Shown here: positions 33,224-40,160 of the stretch, one piece after another
Position numbering within the stretch: the first letter of the stretch is position 1
Layout: every line of letters begins with the position of its first letter
From: Streptococcus cristatus
GTDB lineage: Bacteria; Bacillota; Bacilli; Lactobacillales; Streptococcaceae
Assembly (NCBI RefSeq): GCF_003943505.1
Contig: NZ_RJPS01000002.1
Span: forward strand, 140,236-180,395
Direction of reading: 5' to 3'
DNA: 40,160 nucleotides
Position numbers and translations under genes: made by a program
Notes under the pieces: generated by a model
What the model saw: only the letters and a program-made list of their open reading frames with translations
The model's database searches: none
Told to the model about the DNA's origin: nothing

Positions 33224-35308
33224 TTGGTAACAAAAACAAAGAAAAAGTCTGCGGTCAAGAAGAATCTTGTCATCGTAGAGTCGCCTGCCAAGGCAAAAAC
33301 AATAGAAAAATATCTTGGACGAAACTATAAGGTTTTGGCCAGTGTCGGGCATATTCGTGACCTGAAAAAGTCTACCATGTCCATCGATTTTGAGAACAAC
33401 TATGAGCCGCAATACATCAATATTCGGGGTAAGGGTCCTTTGATTAATGACCTGAAAAAGGAAGCCAAGAAAGCTAAGCAAGTCTTTCTGGCAAGTGACC
33501 CGGACCGCGAAGGAGAAGCTATTTCTTGGCATTTGGCCCACATTCTCAATCTAGATGAGAAAGAGAAAAACCGTGTCGTCTTCAATGAAATCACCAAGGA
33601 TGCGGTCAAGAATGCTTTTAAAGAGCCGCGTCAGATTGATATGGATTTGGTCAATGCTCAGCAGGCTCGTCGGGTTCTGGACCGCTTGGTTGGTTATTCC
33701 ATTTCACCTATTCTTTGGAAGAAAGTCAAAAAAGGACTGTCAGCTGGTCGGGTGCAGTCTGTCGCCCTCAAGCTGATTATCGATCGGGAAAATGAAATTA
33801 ATGTCTTCAAACCAGAAGAATATTGGACAATTGACGGAACCTTCAAGAAAGGGACTCGTCAATTCCAAGCTAGCTTTTATGGTATGAATGGTAAGAAGAT
33901 GAAGCTGACCAATAACGACGATGTCAAAGAAGTCTTGTCTCATCTTAAGGGAGATGACTTTACAGTCGACAGCGTTGAAAAGAAAGAGCGTCGACGCAAT
34001 GCTCCGCTGCCCTACACGACTTCCTCTATGCAGCAGGATGCCGCTAACAAGATTAATTTCCGGACTCGTAAGACTATGATGGTAGCTCAGCAGCTTTATG
34101 AAGGTATTAATATCGGCTCTGGTGTACAAGGTCTCATTACCTATATGCGTACCGACTCGACTCGTATCAGCCCAGTAGCGCAGAATGAAGCGGCAAGCTT
34201 TATTACGGATAAATTTGGTGCTAAATATTCTAAACATGGCAGTAAGGTAAAAAATGCTTCAGGAGCTCAAGATGCTCACGAGGCCATTCGCCCTTCCAGT
34301 GTCTTCAATACACCAGAAAGCATTGCAAAATATCTGGATAAGGATCAGCTTAAGCTTTATACGCTGATTTGGAACCGTTTTGTAGCCAGCCAAATGACAG
34401 CAGCGATCTTTGATACTATGAATGTCAAATTAGAGCAAAACGGTGTCCAATTTGCAGCTAATGGTAGTCAGGTCAAGTTTGATGGATATCTGGCTATCTA
34501 TAATGACTCTGACAAGAATAAAATGCTGCCAGATATGGAAAAGGGTGATACCGTCAAGCGTGTCAATACCAATCCAGAACAGCACTTTACGCAGCCACCT
34601 GCTCGCTATTCTGAAGCAACGCTCATCAAGACTTTGGAAGAAAATGGCGTTGGTCGTCCATCTACCTATGCACCGACCATTGAGACCATTCAGAAACGTT
34701 ATTATGTCAAATTGGTTTCCAAGCGTTTTGAGCCAACGGAATTAGGTGAGATTGTCAATGCGCTGATTGTCGAATTCTTCCCAGGCATCGTAAATGTGAA
34801 ATTCACAGCCGAAATGGAAGCAAAACTGGATGATGTAGAAGTTGGCAAAGAGCAGTGGCAGAAGGTTATTGACGAGTTTTACAAGCCTTTTGAAAAGGAA
34901 GTGGCTAAAGCTGAGTCTGAAATGGAAAAAATCCAAATTAAGGATGAACCGGCTGGTTTTGATTGTGAGGTCTGTGGCAGTCCAATGGTCATCAAGTTGG
35001 GTCGATTTGGCAAGTTCTATGCCTGCAGCAATTTCCCAGATTGTCGTCACACCCAAGCTATTGTCAAGGAAATCGGCGTGACCTGCCCACAGTGCCAAAA
35101 AGGTCAAGTTATCGAGCGTAAGACTAAGCGAAATCGCATTTTCTATGGCTGTGATCGTTATCCAGACTGTGATTTCACATCTTGGGACAAGCCAGTCGGT
35201 CGGAACTGTCCAAAATGTGACCACTATCTAGTTGAAAAGAAAGTTCGTGGCGGCGGTAAGCAAGTGGTCTGCAGCAATGGCGACTACCAAGAAGAAAAAG
35301 TGAAATAG
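33224..35308 (+). CDS. topA: DNA topoisomerase I
   Basis: Type IA topoisomerase that relaxes negative supercoils. The 694-residue protein has the Toprim domain [16 protein letters not shown] (near residue 20) and [13 protein letters not shown] (near 90), the catalytic tyrosine in [12 protein letters not shown] near 305, and a C-terminal zinc-ribbon region: CEVC...CSNFPDC, CPQC...CDRYPDC and a shortened CPKC...CSNGDY lacking the fourth cysteine. The TTG at 33224 with GAAGGTG 7 bases upstream is the likely start; a GTG three codons earlier overlaps the ribosome binding site. It follows dprA, as in other streptococci. Confidence 0.96.
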   Translation: MVTKTKKKSAVKKNLVIVESPAKAKTIEKYLGRNYKVLASVGHIRDLKKSTMSIDFENNYEPQYINIRGKGPLINDLKKEAKKAKQVFLASDPDREGEAISWHLAHILNLDEKEKNRVVFNEITKDAVKNAFKEPRQIDMDLVNAQQARRVLDRLVGYSISPILWKKVKKGLSAGRVQSVALKLIIDRENEINVFKPEEYWTIDGTFKKGTRQFQASFYGMNGKKMKLTNNDDVKEVLSHLKGDDFTVDSVEKKERRRNAPLPYTTSSMQQDAANKINFRTRKTMMVAQQLYEGINIGSGVQGLITYMRTDSTRISPVAQNEAASFITDKFGAKYSKHGSKVKNASGAQDAHEAIRPSSVFNTPESIAKYLDKDQLKLYTLIWNRFVASQMTAAIFDTMNVKLEQNGVQFAANGSQVKFDGYLAIYNDSDKNKMLPDMEKGDTVKRVNTNPEQHFTQPPARYSEATLIKTLEENGVGRPSTYAPTIETIQKRYYVKLVSKRFEPTELGEIVNALIVEFFPGIVNVKFTAEMEAKLDDVEVGKEQWQKVIDEFYKPFEKEVAKAESEMEKIQIKDEPAGFDCEVCGSPMVIKLGRFGKFYACSNFPDCRHTQAIVKEIGVTCPQCQKGQVIERKTKRNRIFYGCDRYPDCDFTSWDKPVGRNCPKCDHYLVEKKVRGGGKQVVCSNGDYQEEKVK

Positions 35309-35346
35309 TTAGTTCAGTAAATTTTTTATAAAAGGTAGGTACCTTT

Positions 35347-35841
35347 ATGACAGATAAATTTACAGAGTTTCTTAAAATCGCGTCTCAGCTGAACAAGATG
35401 GGAATTGTTCCACTGCTGATGGGCTCTCTGGGACTGGAGCAGGTTACTGGACAGGACTGGCAGGCGCGGGATATTGATATTCATGTTCACGGTGATGAAC
35501 GTGGTTGGGAAGCACCAGATGAAGAGCGAATTTATGATATTGATAAGATTGAACCCATGATGGAGCGCTTGGGCTATCGCTTGGTCGATTTGCACGAGCA
35601 TGAATTTCAAAAAGAAGATCTATCTATTGAGTTTGGTGTCATGGAAACCTTGGAGGCTTTTTCAGGTGTACCAATAGTGGAGCTGACTCGAAAAGAAGTT
35701 GAAGGTGTTCAGTTTCTACTTCCGACTCCAGAGCAATTTCTGGAGATCTACCGTGCCTCTTCCCAAGATTCTTACCGAAATGATAATAACAATCATAAAG
35801 ATTTTGCTAAGATTGCTTATTTGGAAAAAATGATAGAATAA
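35347..35841 (+). CDS. nucleotidyltransferase-like protein of unknown role
   Basis: A 164-residue cytosolic protein. The N-terminal part reads LLMGSLGLEQVTG followed by ARDIDIHVHGD (residues 25-52), which resembles the GS...DxD active-site pattern of minimal nucleotidyltransferases; the middle carries LSIEFGVMETLEAF and the end a helical QFLEIYRASSQDSYRNDNN region. Relatives occur next to topA in other streptococci, some with a misleading phosphoribosylanthranilate isomerase label, which nothing here supports. The gene starts 39 bases after topA with AGGTAGGTACC upstream and no promoter of its own, so it is likely read through from topA. Possible roles include RNA or antibiotic modification or a toxin-antitoxin half, none shown. 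Confidence 0.72.
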   Translation: MTDKFTEFLKIASQLNKMGIVPLLMGSLGLEQVTGQDWQARDIDIHVHGDERGWEAPDEERIYDIDKIEPMMERLGYRLVDLHEHEFQKEDLSIEFGVMETLEAFSGVPIVELTRKEVEGVQFLLPTPEQFLEIYRASSQDSYRNDNNNHKDFAKIAYLEKMIE

Positions 35842-35842
35842 G

Positions 35843-35876
35843 AGACATTCAGGAATTCTCCTGTCTGTCTTTTTTA
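35843..35876 (+). terminator. rho-independent terminator
   Basis: Stem AGACA-TT-CAGG paired with CCTG-TC-TGTCT, followed by TTTTT, directly after the stop codon of the nucleotidyltransferase-like gene. Confidence 0.75.
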
Positions 35877-35885
35877 CTTTCTTTT

Positions 35886-35894
35886 TGTTATAAT
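35886..35894 (+). promoter_or_regulatory. extended -10 promoter of trmFO
   Basis: TGT-TATAAT, perfect -10 with TGn, 41 bases before the trmFO start codon. Confidence 0.65.
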
Positions 35895-35934
35895 GATCAG
35901 AGTGAAAAACTAGAAATATCCAAGGGAGAGTATC

Positions 35935-37269
35935 ATGTCATCATCCTATATCAATGTTATCGGTGCTGGTCTTGCTGGCAGCGAAGCGGCTTACCAGATC
36001 GCTAAGCGTGGAATTCCCGTCAAACTTTATGAAATGCGAGGTGTCAAGTCGACGCCTCAACACAAAACTTCTGACTTTGCAGAATTGGTCTGCTCTAACT
36101 CTCTAAGAGGAGATGCGCTGACCAATGCAGTTGGCCTCCTCAAGGAAGAAATGCGGCGGTTGGACTCGGTCATTTTAAGAGCTGCAGAAGCGACTCGGGT
36201 GCCGGCTGGTGGCGCTCTAGCGGTTGATAGAGAAGGATTTTCTCAGATGGTGACTGAGCTAGTATCCAATCATCCACTGATTGAAGTCATGCGCGAGGAA
36301 ATCACCGAAATTCCAGAAGATGCCATTACAGTCATTGCGACAGGTCCGCTGACTAGCGATGCTTTGGCAGAAAAAATCCACGCGCTCAATGGAGGCGACG
36401 GTTTTTATTTCTACGACGCAGCAGCGCCGATTGTTGATGTCAATACTATTGATATGACCAAGGTCTATCTCAAATCCCGCTATGATAAGGGAGAAGCAGC
36501 CTATCTCAACGCACCCATGACCAAGCAAGAATTTATGGATTTCCATGAGGCTTTGGTCAATGCGGAGGAAGCACCGCTTAATTCCTTTGAGAAGGAAAAA
36601 TACTTTGAAGGCTGCATGCCTATTGAAGTTATGGCTAAGCGAGGCATTAAAACCATGCTTTATGGACCGATGAAGCCGGTTGGCTTGGAATATCCAGATG
36701 ATTACCAAGGTCCTCGGGATGGTGAATATAAGACTCCATACGCTGTGGTGCAGCTTCGTCAGGACAATGCAGCGGGCAGTCTTTACAATATTGTCGGTTT
36801 CCAAACTCATCTCAAATGGGGCGAGCAAAAACGAGTCTTTCAGATGATTCCTGGCCTTGAAAATGCAGAATTTGTCCGCTATGGTGTCATGCACCGTAAC
36901 TCCTATATGGACTCTCCAAATCTGCTAGAGCAGACTTTCCGCTCTAAGAGACAGACAAACCTTTTCTTTGCAGGGCAAATGACGGGTGTCGAAGGATATG
37001 TCGAATCAGCAGCTTCTGGTCTAGTTGCTGGTATCAATGCCGCTCGACTCTTCAAGGGAGAAGAAGCACTTGTTTTTCCAGAAACAACAGCAATCGGCAG
37101 TCTGCCGCATTATATCACTCACGCTGATAGCAAGCACTTCCAACCGATGAATGTCAATTTCGGTATTATCAAAGAGCTAGATGGCCCTCGGATTCGTGAT
37201 AAGAAAGAGCGCTATGAGAAGATTGCTGAACGCGCCTTGAAGGATTTACAGCCTTATTTGGATAAATAA
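35935..37269 (+). CDS. trmFO: methylene-THF-dependent tRNA (uracil-54-C5)-methyltransferase
   Basis: Folate- and FAD-dependent enzyme making ribothymidine at position 54 of tRNA. The 444-residue protein (normal length about 440) has the FAD loop [19 protein letters not shown] at residues 8-26, the family-specific [15 protein letters not shown] near 45, [14 protein letters not shown] near 88, the catalytic-cysteine region [13 protein letters not shown] near 222 and the end segment [19 protein letters not shown] near 345. AGGGAGAG precedes the ATG. Single-gene unit. It draws on the folate one-carbon pool also fed by fhs. Confidence 0.97.
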   Translation: MSSSYINVIGAGLAGSEAAYQIAKRGIPVKLYEMRGVKSTPQHKTSDFAELVCSNSLRGDALTNAVGLLKEEMRRLDSVILRAAEATRVPAGGALAVDREGFSQMVTELVSNHPLIEVMREEITEIPEDAITVIATGPLTSDALAEKIHALNGGDGFYFYDAAAPIVDVNTIDMTKVYLKSRYDKGEAAYLNAPMTKQEFMDFHEALVNAEEAPLNSFEKEKYFEGCMPIEVMAKRGIKTMLYGPMKPVGLEYPDDYQGPRDGEYKTPYAVVQLRQDNAAGSLYNIVGFQTHLKWGEQKRVFQMIPGLENAEFVRYGVMHRNSYMDSPNLLEQTFRSKRQTNLFFAGQMTGVEGYVESAASGLVAGINAARLFKGEEALVFPETTAIGSLPHYITHADSKHFQPMNVNFGIIKELDGPRIRDKKERYEKIAERALKDLQPYLDK

Positions 37270-37302
37270 TCTATTTTCTATCATTATCTAATAAAAATCA
37301 TT

Positions 37303-37331
37303 AAAAAGTTAGGAAATTCCTAACTTTTTTG
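37303..37331 (+). terminator. rho-independent terminator of trmFO
   Basis: AAAAAGTTAGGAA / TTCCTAACTTTTT stem with a very small loop, ending in T6. Confidence 0.8.
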
Positions 37332-37340
37332 CTTAATTTG

Positions 37341-37349
37341 TGTTATAAT
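37341..37349 (+). promoter_or_regulatory. extended -10 promoter of the esterase operon
   Basis: TGT-TATAAT, perfect -10 with TGn, 36 bases before the likely ATG of the first hydrolase gene. Confidence 0.65.
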
Positions 37350-37384
37350 AAATAAAAATTTTGAAAATAGAAAGTTTTCTGAAA

Positions 37385-38209
37385 ATGAATAAATCCTATT
37401 TCTATCTTGATATGAAAACTCATGAGTTGGTGGTTCCTTACACCAAACAAAAACGGCGCGTGCGAGTGCTGCTCCCTAAAAATTATGAACAAGATACTAA
37501 AAAGACCTATCCCGTCGTCTATTTTCACGATGGACAAAATGTCCTCTATAGCAAGGAGTCTTTCAGTGGACATTCTTGGAAAGTGATTCCAACAATCAAG
37601 CGTAATCCTGATATTGAAAAAATGATAGTCGTAGCAATTGACAATGATGGACCACGACGGATGGATGAGTATTCCGCTTGGAAGTTTCAGGAGTCCAATA
37701 TTCCTGGTGTCCAGTTTGGCGGCAAGGGCACAGAGTACGCAGAGTTTGTCATGGATGTCGTCAAACCTTTTATTGATGAAAATTATCGGACTAAGGCTGA
37801 TCGCCAACATACGGCTATGATTGGTTCTTCATTGGGGGGCAATATTACCCAATTTATCGGCATTGAATATCAGGATCAGGTCGGCTGTCTAGGTGTTTTT
37901 TCATCGGCCAACTGGCTCCACCAAGAAGCTTTTGACCGTTACATAGAGCGTCAGAAGTTGCATCCAGACCAGCGAGTTTTCATCTATGTTGGAACAGAGG
38001 AAGCTGATGATACAGATAAGACCCTCATGGCAGGCAATATCAAACAAGCCTATATTGATTCTTCGCTCAGTTATTACCGCCAGCTGATTGCTGCTGGTGT
38101 GGAGCTGGACAATCTGCACATCAAAATCCAATCTGGAGCGATTCACAATGAAGTGGACTGGGCGGAAAATCTACCTGACTGTTTCCGCTTTATCAGTGAA
38201 AAGTGGTAA
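37385..38209 (+). CDS. alpha/beta hydrolase, esterase D/Fes-like
   Basis: A 274-residue cytosolic alpha/beta hydrolase of the putative esterase group. Seen: YPVVYFHDGQNVLY near residue 40 (oxyanion region), VAIDNDGPRRMDEYSAW near 90, the nucleophile elbow MIGSSLGGNI near 148, an acidic candidate in GTEEADDTDK near 204 and histidine in SGAIHNEVDW near 253, so a Ser-Asp-His triad is complete. The ATG at 37385 is chosen although its ribosome binding site is weak; a TTG eight codons earlier is possible. The second hydrolase gene follows 26 bases later. The substrate is unknown; acyl or siderophore-like esters are typical in the family. Confidence 0.85.
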   Translation: MNKSYFYLDMKTHELVVPYTKQKRRVRVLLPKNYEQDTKKTYPVVYFHDGQNVLYSKESFSGHSWKVIPTIKRNPDIEKMIVVAIDNDGPRRMDEYSAWKFQESNIPGVQFGGKGTEYAEFVMDVVKPFIDENYRTKADRQHTAMIGSSLGGNITQFIGIEYQDQVGCLGVFSSANWLHQEAFDRYIERQKLHPDQRVFIYVGTEEADDTDKTLMAGNIKQAYIDSSLSYYRQLIAAGVELDNLHIKIQSGAIHNEVDWAENLPDCFRFISEKW

Positions 38210-38235
38210 GAAAAGAAGCTAAAAGGAGAAAAGAA

Positions 38236-38976
38236 ATGCATATAGAATTTTTAAGTCATTGGAGCGGTCATTTGAACCGTGAAATGTATGTCAATCGTTA
38301 CGGTCATGATGGCATTCCAGTGGTAGTATTTGCCTCGTCAGGCGGGTCTCACAATGAATATGCTGACTTCGGCATGATTGAAGCCTGCTCTTGGTTCATC
38401 GAGACAGGAAAGGTGCAATTTTTTACCTTGAGCAGCGTAGATAGCGAAAGCTGGCTGGCGGACTGGAAACATCCCCATGACCGCGCTGAGATGCACCGTG
38501 CTTATGAGCGTTATGTTATTGAAGAGGCGATTCCTTTTATCAAACACAAGACAGGCTGGTTTGATCCAATGATGACGACAGGCTGCTCTATGGGCGCTTA
38601 TCATGCTGTCAATTTCTTCCTCCAGCATCCAGATGTTTTCAATAAAGTGATTGCTCTCAGTGGTGTCTATGACGCACGCTTCTTTGTTGGTGACAATTTG
38701 AACGACGAAGCCATTTATCAAAACTCACCAGCTGACTACATCTGGAACCAAAATGATGGTTGGTTTATTGACCGTTATCGCCAGGCTGATATTATCGTTT
38801 GTACCGGTTTGGGCGACTGGGAGCAGGATGGCCTTCCTTCATTTTACACACTGAAAGAAGCCTGCGAACACAAAAATATCCCAGCCTGGTTTGCTGAATG
38901 GGGACATGATGTGTCTCATGATTGGATTTGGTGGCGCAAGCAGATGCCTTATTTCTTGAGCCAGTTAAACCTCTAA
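38236..38976 (+). CDS. alpha/beta hydrolase, esterase family
   Basis: A 246-residue alpha/beta hydrolase related to, but clearly distinct from, the preceding one. Seen: VVVFASSGGSHNEYADFGM near residue 24, the nucleophile elbow TTGCSMGAYHAVNF near 113, an acidic candidate in GLGDWEQDG near 190 and histidine in WGHDVSHDW near 226. AAAGGAG before the ATG at 38236 decides the start; a longer frame begins inside the previous gene. Part of a three-gene operon with the hydrolase upstream and the ATP-grasp enzyme downstream, an arrangement I recall from other streptococci. Natural substrate unknown. Confidence 0.86.
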   Translation: MHIEFLSHWSGHLNREMYVNRYGHDGIPVVVFASSGGSHNEYADFGMIEACSWFIETGKVQFFTLSSVDSESWLADWKHPHDRAEMHRAYERYVIEEAIPFIKHKTGWFDPMMTTGCSMGAYHAVNFFLQHPDVFNKVIALSGVYDARFFVGDNLNDEAIYQNSPADYIWNQNDGWFIDRYRQADIIVCTGLGDWEQDGLPSFYTLKEACEHKNIPAWFAEWGHDVSHDWIWWRKQMPYFLSQLNL

Positions 38977-39003
38977 AATGTTAAGTAGAAAGGAAGTCTT
39001 ACT

Positions 39004-40160
39004 ATGAATTATATTGTTATTTCACCTTATTATCCAGAAAATTTCCAGCAGTTTACCATTGAGCTGGCTAACAAGGGCATTACAGTGCTTGGTATCGGAC
39101 AGGAGCCCTATGAGCAGTTAGGTCCAAGCCTCCAGAACGCCTTGACCGAGTATTTCCGTGTTGACAATTTGGAAAATCTGGACGAAGTGAAACGTGCGGT
39201 AGCCTTCCTTTTCTACAAACATGGACCGATTGACCGCATCGAATCCCACAATGAATACTGGCTGGAGCAAGATGCCCAATTGCGGGAACAATTTAACGTT
39301 TTTGGAGCTAAGCCAAATGACCTGAAAAAGACTAAATTCAAGTCTGAAATGAAGAAACTCTTCCAGAAAGCTGGTGTGCCAGTCGTTCCAGGTCAGGTTG
39401 TCAGAAAACTATCGGATGTGGATCAAGCTGTCAAAAAAATCGGTCTGCCTCTGATTGCCAAGCCAGACAATGGGGTAGGAGCTGCAGCCACGTTTAAAAT
39501 TGAAACAGCTGCAGATGTTGAGCATTTCAAGGCTGAGTGGGATCAGGAAACCGTCTATTTCTTTGAAAAATTTGTGACTTCTAGTGAGATTTGTACGTTT
39601 GATGGCCTGATTGATTCAGAGGGAAATATAGTCTTTTCAACGACTTTTGACTACGCCTATACACCGCTAGACCTCATGCTTTATAAAATGGATAATTCTT
39701 ACTATGTCCTCAAGGAGATGGATCCAAAACTTCGTGCTTATGGCGAGGCTATTGTCCAAGCATTTGGCATGAAAGAGCGCTTTTTCCATATCGAGTTTTT
39801 CCGTCAAGACGATGATTATATAGCTATCGAATACAATAATCGTCCAGCAGGCGGCTTTACCATCGATGTTTATAACTATGCTCATTCGATTGACCTCTAT
39901 CGTGGATACGCGAATATTGTGGTGGGTGAGCCCTTCCCTGAGTCAGACATGGAGCCGTTATTCTGCTTGGCAACATCTCGTCGCGCAAGCTCACATTATA
40001 CCTATTCAGAGGCGGAGTTGTTAGAGAAATATCGTGATAACTTTAAAGTCAAAAAAGATATGCCAGCGGCCTTCGCAGAGTTGCAAGGTGACTACCTTTA
40101 CATGCTGACCACTCCAAGTCGAGAGCAGATGGAAGAAATGATTGCTGACTTTGGAAAGAA
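39004..40160 (+). CDS. ATP-grasp enzyme, C-terminally cut by window end
   Basis: An open frame of 385 codons from ATG 39004 (AAAGGAAG upstream) runs off the right edge. It begins MNYIVISPYYPENFQQF, then a pre-ATP-grasp region (residues 1-100) and the ATP-grasp fold: KTKFKSEMKKLFQKAGVPVVP near 111, the lysine strand LIAKPDNGVGAAAT near 150, EKFVTSSEICTFDG near 187 and the metal-binding FHIEFFRQDD...IAIEYNNRPAGG near 260-285. Such enzymes form amide or thioester bonds from a carboxylate and an amine or thiol with ATP. Substrates are not predictable. It closes the operon with two hydrolases, so the set may make and break the same kind of acyl or peptide conjugate, which is inference. Confidence 0.85.
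   Translation, partial: MNYIVISPYYPENFQQFTIELANKGITVLGIGQEPYEQLGPSLQNALTEYFRVDNLENLDEVKRAVAFLFYKHGPIDRIESHNEYWLEQDAQLREQFNVFGAKPNDLKKTKFKSEMKKLFQKAGVPVVPGQVVRKLSDVDQAVKKIGLPLIAKPDNGVGAAATFKIETAADVEHFKAEWDQETVYFFEKFVTSSEICTFDGLIDSEGNIVFSTTFDYAYTPLDLMLYKMDNSYYVLKEMDPKLRAYGEAIVQAFGMKERFFHIEFFRQDDDYIAIEYNNRPAGGFTIDVYNYAHSIDLYRGYANIVVGEPFPESDMEPLFCLATSRRASSHYTYSEAELLEKYRDNFKVKKDMPAAFAELQGDYLYMLTTPSREQMEEMIADFGK

Noticed and set aside
33740..34237. 165-codon and similar long antisense frames inside topA, trmFO and fhs
   Set aside because: They mirror strongly coding genes; their composition is that expected from the opposite strand.
1..40160. CRISPR arrays, tRNA or rRNA genes, prophage or insertion-sequence genes
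   Set aside because: No regularly spaced repeats, cloverleaf sequences or transposase/integrase motifs were seen on reading the window.

Overview
The window is chromosomal DNA of a low-GC Gram-positive coccus, almost certainly a Streptococcus of the oral mitis/sanguinis/gordonii type. The signs are separate coaB and coaC genes, a TACGAATA competence (sigma-X) box in front of dprA, the streptococcal asd RNA upstream of asd, the relQ-nadK-pseudouridine synthase-pta gene order, extended -10 promoters (TGnTATAAT) and AGGAGG-type ribosome binding sites. The species is inferred from remembered gene families and synteny. No tRNA, rRNA, CRISPR array, transposase or phage gene was seen.

Layout. 1-2162 (minus): end of a DUF1831-like gene, a cysteine desulfurase and prs. 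2241-6254: a CYTH protein divergent from the plus-strand operon relQ, NAD kinase, RluA-type pseudouridine synthase and pta, which joins alarmone synthesis to NADP and acetyl-phosphate metabolism. 6262-6447: a structured 180-bp repeat whose near-identical inverted partner lies at 32069-32251. 6469-8315: a MutY without iron-sulphur ligands and a membrane protein. 8423-12582 (minus): a thioredoxin-like protein, phosphoglucomutase, then coaB-coaC-panT for CoA synthesis. 12790-16401: formate-THF ligase, a membrane protein, a lipoprotein and an AlkD-type gene broken by one amber codon. 16423-18884: asd RNA, asd and dapA. 18938-20483: a membrane protein, a GNAT acetyltransferase and a free-standing ATP-cone protein.

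20678-29735 is the most unusual part. It holds a complete set of C4-CoA enzymes: an acyl-CoA dehydrogenase/oxidase, 3-hydroxybutyryl-CoA dehydrogenase, thiolase, enoyl-CoA hydratase and a two-subunit CoA-transferase. Behind them follow a LysR regulator, a second acyl-CoA dehydrogenase homologue lacking the catalytic glutamate, and a YtnP-like lactonase. Streptococci are generally considered to lack such a pathway. No electron-transfer flavoprotein is encoded here, and the first flavoenzyme resembles oxygen-using short-chain acyl-CoA oxidases (ACX4 type). Two tandem cre sites cover its promoter, so catabolite control by CcpA is predicted. Together this suggests an ETF-independent, sugar-repressed C4 acyl-CoA route, possibly producing hydrogen peroxide.

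29841-40160 returns to housekeeping and accessory genes: rbgA, rnhB, a maltose acetyltransferase-like gene, the second repeat copy, dprA with its competence box, topA, a nucleotidyltransferase-like protein, trmFO, and an operon of two esterase-like hydrolases and an ATP-grasp enzyme cut by the window end.
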